Shown here: in pieces, positions 18,401 to 26,753 of the stretch
Layout: every line of letters starts with the position of its first letter
How positions within the stretch are numbered: the stretch's first letter is position 1
NCBI RefSeq assembly: GCF_018129965.1
Contig: NZ_JAFCKW010000027.1
Coordinates: forward strand, 19,872 to 83,871
Direction: 5' to 3'
Origin: Bradyrhizobium diazoefficiens
Lineage (GTDB): Bacteria; Pseudomonadota; Alphaproteobacteria; Rhizobiales; Xanthobacteraceae
Length of the DNA: 64,000 nucleotides
Notes under the pieces: model-generated
Database searches by the model: none
The model's input: the letters and a program-made list of their open reading frames with translations, nothing else
Told to the model about the DNA's origin: nothing
Translations under genes and position numbers: made by a program

Positions 18401-20691
18401 ACGTCGAACTCGGCCTTGTCGCCCTCGGCGACGTTCTTGTCCGCGAACAGCGGCTTGATGCCGATCATGGCGGTCGCGGGGGCGACCGGCAGCACCAGTT
18501 TGCGCTCGACGGCACGGCCGCCGGTCTCGACCATGCGGACGAAGATCTGCGCCTCCTGCGGACGCGTCGAGGCCGGCTGCTTGTCCAGCGTCACCGGGAA
18601 GGTCGCGACACCATTGGCGTCGGCCTCGGGCAAGTTCTCGAGCGGTGTGCGCTCGTTCGACGTGGTCTCCTCGTCGGCCACACCGAACTGATAGCCGGCA
18701 AAGCCCGGACGCTCCGACGCCGGCGCAATCAGCAAGTCGCCTTCGAGCTGGAGGCCCGAGGCCGTCGCGCCGTAGAGGAAACGGCCGTCGGCCTTCAGCT
18801 CCACAGGAGCGTTAGCTTTGATCAGCTTGTCCTTGGCGGACAAGTCGAATTCGATCCGGTCGGGGACATAGTCCTCGACCATGAAGGTGGTCTCGCCGAC
18901 CGACGATCCCTTCGGATCGGTGAAGGCGCGCACCCGCCAGGTCCCGGTCGGGACGGCCGAATTGAGCGGCACGGCGAGCGAGCGGCCACCGGCGCCCTGA
19001 TCGGGCAGCAATGCGCGGCGGTATTCGACGCCATCGGGCCGCTCGATCACCAGCGTCATCGGCCCGCCGGCGACGGCATTGCCCTGCCCGTCGCGCAACA
19101 GCGCGGTGAGATACACGGTCTCGCTGGAGCGGTAGACGCCGCGCTCGGCATAGACGAAGGCGTCGGCACCGACCGGCGCCGCACGGCCGGAGACGCCCCG
19201 GTCGGACAGGTCGAAGGCGGAGGTCTTCAGGCTCAGGAAGGCGTAGTCGGCCTTCTCGCCCGTGACGGTCAGCAGCGCCGGCGACAGGCCGCCCTCGCCG
19301 CGTGCGAGGCCCGTCTCGAACAGCACGTGGCCGCTGTCATCCGTCTTGCGCGTTGCCAGAATCTCGTTGTTGCGGGCAATCAGGCGCACCTCGGCCTTGC
19401 CGACCGGATCGGTCGAGGCCAGCGAGTTCACAAAGACATGGATGCCGTCATTTCCGGAATAGGCCGAAACGCCGAGATCGGAAATGATGAACCATTGGGT
19501 AGCGAGTTGGTCGTCGTCATCGGAGCCCGGGCCCTTGGCCGCGGCCGTCATCACGTAGACGCCGGGCTGAAGCTCGCCGAGCGCCTGGTCGACCGGGAAT
19601 GCAGTGGTGACGTCCTGGTTCAGCGTCATCGCGGTAGCAAGCTCGCCGGACCAGACTTTGACGCCGCGTTCGCCGCCGAGATCAGTGAGCTGGTACTTCG
19701 ACAGCGTCTTCTGGAAATCGCTGTCGACGACCGTATTGATCAAGTTGCGATCGCCGATCCGGAAGACGTCGACGTTGACGGCGGGCGTGTTCACGCTGAC
19801 CACGGGAATGCCGCGCTGGCCGGTCCGCGGCAGCACATAGGCGCGGCTGGTGAAGCGCACGAACGGCTTGCGGTCGCGCACATAGACGTTGAACTCGGCC
19901 GATTTCGGCAGGCCCTCCTTCACGGTGGACGGCAGGCCGGCGCGCAGATTGATGTTGTAGCGCTCGCCATGCTTCAGCCCGTCGACGCAGAGCTGCTTGC
20001 CCTCGGCCGACAGCGCCGGCTTGTCTTGGCCCGCCAGCGCGAGGAAGGGCGCAAAATCGGTGCGCTTGGCCAGTTCCTCCGAGAACTGGAAACAGGCGCG
20101 CGGGCTCGCCGAATCCGAGTCCACCGTATAGTCGAGCAGCCGGAAACCGTGCTCGTCACGCAGTTTCTCGTAACTGCCACGAACGTCAGCGACCTCGCGC
20201 ATGTCGAGCGACAGCCGCAATGCATCCAGTGCCGGCCGCCACAGCTTGCGCTCGGCCAGCGATTTGCCGAGCACGGCGAGCGCGTTGGCCTCCTCGCCCG
20301 GATTGCCGGCGCGCATGTAGGCGATGTAGGCGGCGGTCGAGGCGCGCTCCTGCAGGAAGGTCTGCTCGGTCGAGCTCTTGGGCGTGATCTGGAAGATCGC
20401 TTTGGCAAGCCGCAGCCAGTTGCCGGCATCTTCAGGCATGGTCGCCGCGATCTGGCCGAGCACCGACAGACCTGAGCGGAAATCGTTGCGCCGGAAGGCG
20501 GCGTCGGCGTCGGTGCGCAAGCTCGCGCCGGTCTTGGCGACCGGACCCGCCTCGGCCTTGATCTGCGCCTCCAGCTTGATGGCGGAATCGGCGAGATCAT
20601 CGCGCTTGAACGCCTTGTCCGCGGCGTTGGCGGCCACCAGGCCGAACGCCAGCGCGGCGCAGAGTGTGACGGCGCGAACAAGACCGATCAT
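15487..20691 (-). CDS. bacterial alpha-2-macroglobulin family protein with thioester motif
   Basis: 1734 residues from the ATG at 20691, with GGGAG 7 nt upstream. The frame continues further upstream, but only this start gives a signal peptide (MIGLVRAVTLCAALAFGLVAANA). Macroglobulin-type beta domains follow, then the bait region and the thioester motif CSEQ at about residue 1286 inside YPYGCSEQITSRALP. C-terminal alpha-alpha toroid and receptor-binding-like domain end with YVVRAVSPGKYVLPQAYVEDMY. These proteins trap proteases in the periplasm. Unlike E. coli ECAM it shows no lipobox Cys after the signal peptide, so it is probably soluble or held otherwise. Upstream of pbpC on the same strand, which supports a wall-defence pair. 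Confidence 0.94.
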   Translation of the reverse strand: MIGLVRAVTLCAALAFGLVAANAADKAFKRDDLADSAIKLEAQIKAEAGPVAKTGASLRTDADAAFRRNDFRSGLSVLGQIAATMPEDAGNWLRLAKAIFQITPKSSTEQTFLQERASTAAYIAYMRAGNPGEEANALAVLGKSLAERKLWRPALDALRLSLDMREVADVRGSYEKLRDEHGFRLLDYTVDSDSASPRACFQFSEELAKRTDFAPFLALAGQDKPALSAEGKQLCVDGLKHGERYNINLRAGLPSTVKEGLPKSAEFNVYVRDRKPFVRFTSRAYVLPRTGQRGIPVVSVNTPAVNVDVFRIGDRNLINTVVDSDFQKTLSKYQLTDLGGERGVKVWSGELATAMTLNQDVTTAFPVDQALGELQPGVYVMTAAAKGPGSDDDDQLATQWFIISDLGVSAYSGNDGIHVFVNSLASTDPVGKAEVRLIARNNEILATRKTDDSGHVLFETGLARGEGGLSPALLTVTGEKADYAFLSLKTSAFDLSDRGVSGRAAPVGADAFVYAERGVYRSSETVYLTALLRDGQGNAVAGGPMTLVIERPDGVEYRRALLPDQGAGGRSLAVPLNSAVPTGTWRVRAFTDPKGSSVGETTFMVEDYVPDRIEFDLSAKDKLIKANAPVELKADGRFLYGATASGLQLEGDLLIAPASERPGFAGYQFGVADEETTSNERTPLENLPEADANGVATFPVTLDKQPASTRPQEAQIFVRMVETGGRAVERKLVLPVAPATAMIGIKPLFADKNVAEGDKAEFDVVFVSPEGERLRRDGLRYELLKMESRYQWYRQNNYWEYEPVKSTSRVADGDVTVAADKPSRISLSPKPGRYRLDVKSNDADGPVTSVQFDVGWYSDGSADTPDLLETSIDKPQYASGDTMTVSVNVRSAGKLTVNVLGDRLLTTQTIDAKEGTAQVKLAVGKDWGTGAYVVATLRRPLDAAAQRMPGRAIGLKWFGIDKQTRTLQVKLTPPALIRPNSTLKIPVKLDGLNPGEDAKVVIAAVDVGILNLTNYKPPAPDDYYLGQRRLSAEIRDLYGQLIDGMSGTRGQIKSGGDAGAAELQGSPPAQKPLALYSGIVTVAADGTAEVSFDIPEFAGTARVMAVAWTATKLGRANTDVVIRDPVVLTTTLPRFLLNGDHGTVNLEIDNVEGQAGDYVINIKIGGPVKMTGNPATTVRLSAKQRNAFALAIDATAAGQATLDVDIKGPDGLTLARHYAFDVKAATQVLARRSIRTLAKGESLTLTSDMFADLVPGTGSVSVSASLSTALDAATILKALDRYPYGCSEQITSRALPLLYVNDLAAGAHLAMDTDVDQRIRDAIERLLARQGSNGSFGLWSAGGDDAWLDAYVTDFLTRAREKGFVVPDVLFKNALDRIRNSVVNGNEPEKDGGRDLAYGLYVLARNGAAPIGDLRYLADTKLSNLATPIAKSQLAAALALVGDRNRAERVYGAALDSLAPKPVLEFGRTDYGSQLRDAAALVSLASEGNAPKATLTQAVARVETARGLTPYTSTQENAWLVLAARALARENLSIEVDGQSVKTALYRSYKAATLDGKPLKITNTGDAPVHAVISVSGSPLTPEPAASSGFKIERSYFTLDGKPADISKVKQNQRFAVVLKITEAKPEYGHIMVSDYLPAGLEIDNPKLVSSGDSGTLDWIEDGEEPENTEFRDDRFTAAVDRASDSKAVFTVAYVVRAVSPGKYVLPQAYVEDMYNPSRYGRTGTGTVEVRTAK

Positions 20692-21090
20692 GATGGACTC
20701 CCGGAGATCACGGCGAGCGCCGCGTGAGCATGAAGTGCGCGGAAAGGTGACGGACTCAAGGCGAGGGAACAAGATGTGCAAATCGTCGCATTCGCCATGG
20801 CAAAGCAAGCCCTCAGTGACCGATCGCGATGAGCCGCGCACGCCGTCCTGATGGCGCAGCCAAACCTGACCCGTCGACCGGCGGCCATGTCCCGGAAGCT
20901 GGCATGCGTTCCCGGCGATGTGATCCATCGTCCAGTCCGCGGCCGCCCGACCCGGCACCCTGACACCCCACCGTTCCGCTTTGTCGCGTCGTGCGGGAAA
21001 ACGGTTCGGTTCAGACTTGGCGCGGGCGAGGATTTTTCATATGTGGCGTGATAGAAGACCGGAAGGCGGTCGCCGAGGCCGGCTCCAGAC
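20692..21090. other. intergenic region before alpha-2-macroglobulin gene and tRNA-Arg
   Basis: 400 bases between divergent features. No open frame with a start signal. It should hold the promoter of the macroglobulin operon (leftward) and of tRNA-Arg (rightward); TTGGCG at about 21018 and CATATG-like bases about 20 nt later are a weak tRNA promoter candidate. Confidence 0.4.
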
Positions 21091-21167
21091 GGTCCCGTAG
21101 CTCAACTGGATAGAGCATCAGATTTCTACTCTGAGGGTTGCAGGTTCGATTCCTGCCGGGATCGCCA
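21091..21167 (+). tRNA. tRNA-Arg (anticodon TCT)
   Basis: 77 nt including an encoded CCA. Acceptor GGTCCCG pairs with CGGGATC (one G-T pair), D-arm GCTC...GAGC, anticodon stem TCAGA/TCTGA with loop TTTCTAC giving TCT at 21125-21127, and T-arm CAGGTTCGATTCCTG. A phage remnant starts right after it, which fits tRNA genes being attachment sites; however no copy of its 3' end was seen at the other side of the remnant. Confidence 0.96.
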
Positions 21168-21268
21168 GCTATAGACCTGCCTTTGATTTCATTGACGAAA
21201 ATAACCGTCGTTTTCCCACTTTTTTGACACCCTTTTCGAGTGAGGAAAAATTCACTATTCGTTCACGC

Positions 21269-21595
21269 ATGCCCGACGACCTCTCCCTGCGCAAAGCCGT
21301 CATCGGCGGCGAGACCGCGCCGCACGATTACCTGGTGATCTGGGATGACCTGCCGATTGGCCGCATCTTCCGCACCAACGCGGTCGGCGGCGGCGAGGAA
21401 TGGTCGTGGAGTTGCTTCCTGCCGAACGTGCCGCAGCGCAGCCATCACCGTGGCCGCGCCAGCCGGCTCGAGTACGCCAAGGCCGAGTTCAGGAAGGCCT
21501 GGACCGAACTGCATGGCGAGATCAGCCATGACCAGATCCGCGCCGCGCGCGCGATGACCAGCGACCACAGCCGGCCATGGCACCAGCGCGGATGA
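21269..21595 (+). CDS. conserved hypothetical protein, 108 residues
   Basis: Start chosen at ATG 21269 (MPDDLSLRKAVIGGE) rather than 21224, because the upstream codons read poorly. Contains DYLVIWDDLPIGRIFR and EEWSWSCFLP, a pattern I associate with short Bradyrhizobium proteins of unknown role, often seen near mobile elements. No signal peptide, no membrane segment. It lies 100 nt behind tRNA-Arg and converges on the phage module. Function unknown. Confidence 0.65.
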   Translation: MPDDLSLRKAVIGGETAPHDYLVIWDDLPIGRIFRTNAVGGGEEWSWSCFLPNVPQRSHHRGRASRLEYAKAEFRKAWTELHGEISHDQIRAARAMTSDHSRPWHQRG

Positions 21596-21623
21596 ATGCG
21601 GGCCGGCGCCCCGGGAGAGCGCC

Positions 21624-22661
21624 CTAGGTCGTCGCCGCCTGGATCGCAGCCAAGGACACCCCGCCGTTTGTCGCGTACGCCCACGCCTGCTTATAGGAAA
21701 GCGTCGAGGCATCCAATCCGTTTTCGAAGAACACCGAGTTGCCGTTATAGGTGCTCATGCCAGTGTCTTGCGCCCAAACGGAATTGACCAGCGTAGATCC
21801 CTTCCACAGACCACCCCAGACATAGGGCGGTCCGATGAAGCACCGATACGTGTAGTCGGTATTCGCCGTCAAGCCCGTATAGGCCGAATTGCGCGTGATC
21901 GACTGAAAAGCCACCTGGCCGCCATTGTAGAAGGTCCAGTCCAGAGCGCCGTCGACGCCAAGACGGAAATGCAGCATCCCGTTGAGGTAGTTTTGCCCGG
22001 TGATGAAATTGGCGATCGTCGGCGAAGGCGTCCCGCTGGTCGAAAGCGCAATACCGCCGGTCGTGGCATAGGCCAGGCGCGGGCATTCCGTCGCCGAAAC
22101 GCTGACGGTCGCTCCGCTCGACGTCGCCGTGATTCCGCTCGCGATCGACGTGGCGTTGCTGTTGATGACGGAAGCCAGCGCCGTCGCTGCGGTTATCAGC
22201 GTGTCGGTCCCGTTCAGCACATAGGAGACCTGATAGAAGGCGGCCGACCTGCTGGGGTAGATGTTGACGTACATCGCCGCGCCATTCGCCGCGGTGCCGC
22301 CGACAATCAATTTGTTGACGACCGAGGAGACGCGGAAGATGCATCCCGCCTCCTTGACGACGCCCGACGTATCAGAGCGGGAATAGGAAGATCCTGTTGA
22401 CGTTTGTGTGAGAGTGTTGCCGCTGACTGTGAGGCTGGCGCCGGCTGATCCATCCGCGGCCCATGCAGGTCCTCGCACATCCGGCACCCGGCCGGATAGC
22501 GCGCCGCTGCCGGAGAATCGATCGAGAAGCAACGGGACCGCGGCTCCCCCAAGGACAACAGCACGCTGCTGCGGCGTGAGAGCCTCGAGGCTTTCGGGTA
22601 ATCCGGCTGCGACCACCGCGGCTGATGCGCCCGTCAGAAGCTTGCGGCGAGTGATGCGCAT
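21624..22661 (-). CDS. phage-associated exported protein, Tat-like N-terminus
   Basis: 345 residues from ATG 22661 (MRITRRKLLTGASAAVVAAG), an N-terminus with twin arginines and a hydrophobic core that looks like a Tat signal or a virion membrane-targeting segment. The rest is rich in Ser, Thr, Gly and Ala with repeated beta-type patterns (LTVSGNTLTQTSTGSSYSRS, LHFRLGVDGALDWTFYNGGQ), which could be a jelly-roll or carbohydrate-binding domain of a virion appendage. Its ATG overlaps the stop of the preceding 42-residue gene (TGATG). Last gene of a coupled chain. No specific function can be named. Confidence 0.7.
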   Translation of the reverse strand: MRITRRKLLTGASAAVVAAGLPESLEALTPQQRAVVLGGAAVPLLLDRFSGSGALSGRVPDVRGPAWAADGSAGASLTVSGNTLTQTSTGSSYSRSDTSGVVKEAGCIFRVSSVVNKLIVGGTAANGAAMYVNIYPSRSAAFYQVSYVLNGTDTLITAATALASVINSNATSIASGITATSSGATVSVSATECPRLAYATTGGIALSTSGTPSPTIANFITGQNYLNGMLHFRLGVDGALDWTFYNGGQVAFQSITRNSAYTGLTANTDYTYRCFIGPPYVWGGLWKGSTLVNSVWAQDTGMSTYNGNSVFFENGLDASTLSYKQAWAYATNGGVSLAAIQAATT

Positions 22662-22789
22662 CACCACCACCCTTTCAGATTGCCATAGAGCGCCACGAAG
22701 CCGTAGAGCGCGCCGAGCCCGTAGACCGTGAGCACGGCCGCGCCGCCCCACACGACGAGCCGCCCGGCGATCGCGTAGAGCACCCTCAT
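22661..22789 (-). CDS. 42-residue membrane protein of prophage module
   Basis: Starts MRVLYAIAGRLVVWGG and is almost wholly one or two membrane segments, ending in NLKGWW. Its ATG overlaps the stop of the upstream gene by 4 nt and its stop overlaps the next ATG, so it is held in a coupled operon, the best argument that it is real. Position in the module would fit a holin-like or virion accessory protein, but nothing in the sequence proves that. Confidence 0.6.
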   Translation of the reverse strand: MRVLYAIAGRLVVWGGAAVLTVYGLGALYGFVALYGNLKGWW

Positions 22790-23280
22790 GTCATGCTCCC
22801 CGGCATGAAGCAGCGGATTGACGGACCCTGGTAGCCCCAGATCGGCCACACCATCGTTCGCCCTGCCCTGTTCGGCTCGGTGATGACGGCATCCTCGGGT
22901 ACGTCCAGCCAGATCATGTTGGTCTTGTCGGCCTCATCATTCGAGCGCGGAATCCGGACGCGGTAGCGGCCATCCTTGGATTCCCAGTCGACGTCGGACA
23001 ACGCGTAGCCGTCGGCGTCCGAACAGCAGGGACCATTGCGGCTGCGCAGGCTGTCAAACCAGGTCTTCAGGTCGGAATTTGCGTAGCGGCCGTCGCGGTC
23101 GCGTGCGGCGACGTCGAGGACGAGTGCGCAGAGCACCGAGACGATCAGGCTAAAGACGCCAAGGCCTGCGATGGTCTCCCCGATCGCGGCGCGGAGCGGG
23201 CCCTTGGCGCGGTCGGAAATCAGAAGGCCTGCCATCATCACGACGAACGAGCCCGCGCTCCATAACGGCACGAACATCAA
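22786..23280 (-). CDS. prophage-module protein with two N-terminal membrane segments
   Basis: 164 residues. Two hydrophobic segments (about 3-23 and 35-57) are followed by a soluble domain containing NGPCCSDADGYALSDVDWESKDGRYRVRIP and WLDVPEDAVITEPNRAGRTMVWP, which resembles a short exported domain of unknown function found in rhizobial phages. ATGA overlap with the 42-residue gene downstream and a 6-nt gap to the gene upstream show an operon. Confidence 0.68.
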   Translation of the reverse strand: MMFVPLWSAGSFVVMMAGLLISDRAKGPLRAAIGETIAGLGVFSLIVSVLCALVLDVAARDRDGRYANSDLKTWFDSLRSRNGPCCSDADGYALSDVDWESKDGRYRVRIPRSNDEADKTNMIWLDVPEDAVITEPNRAGRTMVWPIWGYQGPSIRCFMPGSMT

Positions 23281-23286
23281 CGCCTC

Positions 23287-23586
23287 CTATTGACTTCGAT
23301 TCCAGTGGCTGTCGGCAAGACGGTTGATCGCGGCGAGCATGCGCTCGCCAATGTCGTTCTGCTTCTCGAGGAGCTTCACGATTTCGAAGCTGTTCTCGTG
23401 CATGTGCGCGATGGCCTGCTGCATCTCCCACCGGGCTTGCAGGTCCTCCACGCCGGGATCTGGCTTCTTCTGCTGATCCTGCAGGCCGCGCAGCATGGCC
23501 CAGACGCCGATGCCGGCGATGATGAGGCCGATCACAATGCCCTGGATGACCGGCCAGGGCGCAAGCGCCTCAAGAACATCCTTCAT
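23287..23586 (-). CDS. small membrane protein with coiled-coil tail, prophage module
   Basis: 99 residues from ATG 23586 (MKDVLEALAPWPVIQGIVIGL); a 13-codon longer frame exists but reads out of the gene upstream. One membrane segment (about 12-32), then a charged helical region (LQARWEMQQAIAHMHENSFEIV, LLEKQNDIGERMLAAINRL) likely to form a coiled coil. It overlaps the end of the next upstream gene by 17 nt. Size and topology resemble phage lysis-accessory or superinfection proteins, but this is only analogy. Confidence 0.65.
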   Translation of the reverse strand: MKDVLEALAPWPVIQGIVIGLIIAGIGVWAMLRGLQDQQKKPDPGVEDLQARWEMQQAIAHMHENSFEIVKLLEKQNDIGERMLAAINRLADSHWNRSQ

Positions 23587-23950
23587 GGTCCGCCACCGCC
23601 CTGTAAGCCACGTCGAGTTCGCCAAGCACGATCATCGACCAGAACGGTACGTCGGGTGACATCAGCCCATGCTTGAAGGACAATTGGATCAGCGCCAGGT
23701 CGATCTGCGTCCACATGACGGCGCAAGCGATCGCCATGGCGGCGCGGATCATTGGTCCGGCCCTGCGACCGGCGATTTCGTGGCCGTTGAGCACAAGCCC
23801 GATGAGACGGACGAGGCCAACGCCGAACAGGATCACGGCGACGAAAGCCGCGGACATCGGAAATGCGATCAGTTGGAACGTATCCGCGAGCACGATGTCG
23901 GGCGAGATCACGATCGCCGCTGCAAGCCACAGCATTGCGACCGTGATCAC
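23570..23950 (-). CDS. prophage membrane protein, probably 5'-truncated
   Basis: Four hydrophobic segments in about 126 residues, starting with VITVAMLWLAAAIVISPDIV from a GTG at 23950. The frame continues upstream to 24064, but that part is antisense to the tail-fibre-like frame, so the true N-terminus has probably been lost at a junction near 23.95-23.97 kb. Ends within the next gene (17-nt overlap). Rhizobial prophages often carry a protein of this pattern; function unknown. Confidence 0.6.
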   Translation of the reverse strand: MITVAMLWLAAAIVISPDIVLADTFQLIAFPMSAAFVAVILFGVGLVRLIGLVLNGHEIAGRRAGPMIRAAMAIACAVMWTQIDLALIQLSFKHGLMSPDVPFWSMIVLGELDVAYRAVADHEGCS

Positions 23951-23965
23951 CCATTCGAAGCGGCG

Positions 23966-25619
23966 TCCCTTGCAGTTCGTCGTCAACGGCGTGGTGCAGG
24001 CCGGCTTCACGTCGGCGGGCAATCTCACGATCAGCGGGGTCACGACATTCTCCTCCGCGATCAATTACGGCGGTGTCACGCTCTCCAACTCTGTCACGGG
24101 CACCGGAAGCATGGTGCTGTCGTCCGGAGCGACACTGGCAAATCCGATTATCTCTGGTGCTTCACCAGCCGCAGTCGGTGCACTCGGCTACAACGCAGGT
24201 CTAATCAGCTGGTACGATGGCGCGAGCATCCGATCCGCGCTGGCTGCTGACACTGTTCAAACCATCACCAACAAAACGATCAACGCCGCGAACAACACTT
24301 TGACGGGAACGGCTGCCGGCCTTACCGCCGGTGCAGTGCCCGCAAGCGGCATCACCGGAACGACGCTCGCCTCAAACGTCGTGACTTCGTCGATCACGCA
24401 GGTGGGGTCATCTCTCGGAGTGAATGGCGCGGCCAGCGGTCGTACCGCGCAAGTCAACGTCGCTTCGACCGCGAGTTCTGCGAACCAACTACAGATCAAG
24501 GGCTATCAAGCCTCTCTGGAGGTCATGAACCAAGCAGCCAACGCCAATTTTTATTTTGGTGTTAACGACGCTTCAAGCAACGAGCTGTGGATTGGCGGGG
24601 GCTACTCGGCCGGACAGGGGTTAAACCCATCCATGGTGATCGATAGCGTGGCGCAAGTTTCATTTGGGATAGGCGCCGCTCGTTCTCAAATGAGTGGAGG
24701 TTTTCCTGGTACGTTTTCCGTCACCGACAACATTGTAAGCACAAGCAATCCGTGGATTGCGACGTTTATTTCGCAGGGAAAAGGAACGAGCGGATACAAC
24801 GGAAACTACTTTACCATTGGTGCTTATTCTGGCGGAGCCATTAGCCCGCAACCTTCTTTGCAGTTCATCGGACTTAGAGGCACCATCGCGGCTCCAACCG
24901 CAGTCAAGTCCGGTGACATTCTGGGCGTGCTCGGCCCGATGGGATACGACGGATCTTCGTTTTCGACGTGGTTGTCCACTATCGACTATTCCGCTCAGAT
25001 TTCTTGGTACACAACGCAGGATTGGACTTCTACGGCGCATGGGACTCAAACCAGATTTACCTATGTTCCGAACAACAGCAAAACTATCACTTTGGGATGG
25101 GTCTTAGACCAAGACGGCAGCTTCAATTCGGGCAACTCTTCCGGCGGATCCAAGGGGCCGGGAACGATATCCGCTGCCGGATCGCTATCGATTGCATCTG
25201 TTTCAACCGTCAACAGCGGCACGGCAAGCATCACGATCGGAGATGCGTCGCTGAACGCCGGCTCATATCTCCGATATCAGGGGTCGAGCACTCAGTACAA
25301 TTGGCAGCAGTCGTCTAACGCTTTCGTTTCGAACACCTTGGAATGGACCCCCTCTACTGCAACGGGTGGAACAACGTTCACGACTCCAGTGATGAAGCTG
25401 ACCCCCACTGGCGCTCTTACGGTGAACACTTCCGTCACCGTCGTTCCAACTGTTGTCAACAGTCTGCCCGCGTGCACGGCTGGCCTTGACGGCGCACGGG
25501 CTTTCGTAACGAACAATGCCACGGCAACATCATTTGGCGGCGCGGTCACGACGGGTGGGACCAACCATCATGTCGTATATTGTGATGGATCTGGGACGCC
25601 GGCGTGGAAGCAAGGATAG
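23966..25619 (+). pseudogene. phage tail-fibre-like protein, 5'-truncated
   Basis: About 550 codons open to a stop at 25619. The sequence has the low-complexity repeats of long phage fibres: QFVVNGVVQAGFTSAGNLTI, GVTLSNSVTGTGSMVLSSGA, TNKTINAANNTLTGTAAGLT. A C-terminal knob-like part ends CDGSGTPAWKQG. The frame runs upstream to 23673, but that stretch is antisense to the minus-strand membrane gene, so the natural N-terminus is missing. The middle part is poorer in GC than the flanks, which supports foreign origin. Opposite orientation to the module at its left. Confidence 0.72.
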
Positions 25620-25692
25620 GGCGGCAATGGCGGCGGCGTGATCGTTTCGCTGCCCTGAATCTCATCGGCTCAACTCAAACGGATCATCCATC

Positions 25693-25920
25693 ATGAAAAA
25701 GCTCATCGTGCTGCTGTCGTTGATCTCCACCCCTGCATTCGCCGAGCAGCCTGATCCGGCGTTCATGCAACGCGCCATCGCCGCGCTGCAGAACCAGCGC
25801 AACCAGGCCCTCGACGCGGCGGCCGTAGCGAGCGCGAAGGCCGAGGGGCTGTCCGATGACCTGGTCAAGGCGCAGGCCCGGATCAAGGAACTGGAAGAGA
25901 AGAAGCCGCAGGGCAAATAA
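25693..25920 (+). CDS. small exported coiled-coil protein, prophage
   Basis: 75 residues. Signal peptide MKKLIVLLSLISTPAFA, cleavage before EQPDP, then an uninterrupted charged helix (LQNQRNQALDAAAVASAKAE, DDLVKAQARIKELEEKKPQG). 73 nt downstream of the fibre-like gene on the same strand. The layout is that of a phage periplasmic accessory or spanin-like protein, though no lipobox or membrane anchor besides the signal is present. Confidence 0.7.
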   Translation: MKKLIVLLSLISTPAFAEQPDPAFMQRAIAALQNQRNQALDAAAVASAKAEGLSDDLVKAQARIKELEEKKPQGK

Positions 25921-25989
25921 CCCTACGCATCCAGCAGAACCTTTCATTTGAGGCGCGTTGCGCGACGTCGCCTTTCGGGTCGCTCGCAA

Positions 25990-26634
25990 ACTCCATCACC
26001 GGGATCATCACCATGACCGACGGCGCCCCGCATCCGGTCCATGATGCTTTCGACGCGCAGCCGCGCCTCCAACTCCTTGGTCCGCTGCGGGCCAATCGCG
26101 ACATGCATCTCCTCCCGCGCAGCGGGGGAATTCATGATCTGGTTGACGACGTTGCGGCGATCGCCCGTCTTTTCGATGGTCTGGACCAGGCGCGAGATAT
26201 AACCGTCCTGGAACAGCTGCCGCTCCTCCGGGCTCATCTTGGCCAGCGCCTTTCGGGTCTCAGGGATGCCAAAGCGCTGACTGGCGCCGACGAAATTCTC
26301 GCCGGCCTCCAGCGCGTCGCCCGCCTTGAAGAATTTAGCCGCGCCCGCACGCGCTGTGGCGTAGCTCGGCACCACCTCATCCAGATGCTCTCGCAGGATC
26401 CGCGCCCAGTCCTTGGCTTCGGGCGTGCCCGTCTTGTCGAGACCGCGCTTGACGATGTCCCAGAATTGCAGGTTGGGCTCGATCTTCGAACCGTCGGAAT
26501 TGGTCTTGAGCTTCAGCCGGCCAGTACCGTCGAATTCAAATGGCGTCTTGGGTGGAGTGAAACCCATCTTCGCCGCTTCGTTCTTGGCAGACACCATCGC
26601 TTTGCGGATCGCATCCTGCACCACGGGCGCCTGG
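25990..26634 (-). pseudogene. fragment of a large phage internal/virion protein
   Basis: About 215 codons in one minus frame with real protein character: VVQDAIRKAMVSAKNEAAKM, FEFDGTGRLKLKTNSDGSKI, WDIVKRGLDKTGTPEAKDWA, EERQLFQDGYISRLVQTIEK, ending near VESIMDRMRGAV. I associate this set with long structural proteins of rhizobial phages. The longer open frame (25944-27122) is a chance run-on: its left end reads arginine-rich nonsense and its right end is antisense to the integrase piece. Both ends are lost. Confidence 0.65.
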
Positions 26635-26639
26635 CCTTT

Positions 26640-26753
26640 TGTTCTTCGGCGGGGCGCTCGGCGATCTCGGCGGCAACGGACACCGCAAGGCCACTTTTCT
26701 CGACAGCCTCCACCACCTCCGGCGCGGCTTCGTCCAACCCCACCCTCGGCACC
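26640..26753 (-). pseudogene. short fragment of a ParB/KorB-like DNA-binding protein
   Basis: In a different minus frame from the virion-protein fragment, about 37 codons read VGLDEAAPEVVEAVEKSGLA then VSVAAEIAERPAEEQKA, the pattern found at the end of the helix-turn-helix region of ParB-like proteins. It abuts the integrase fragment on one side and the virion-protein fragment on the other. Too short for certainty. Confidence 0.45.

Noticed and set aside
15328..20475. 1715-codon open frame on the plus strand
   Set aside because: Antisense to the alpha-2-macroglobulin gene; composition is Arg/His/Gly/Ala-rich as expected from the mirror frame of GC-rich codons, no domains.
26013..26753. Upstream part of the frame ending in the integrase fragment
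   Set aside because: Antisense to the virion-protein and ParB-like fragments; only the 3' part is integrase.
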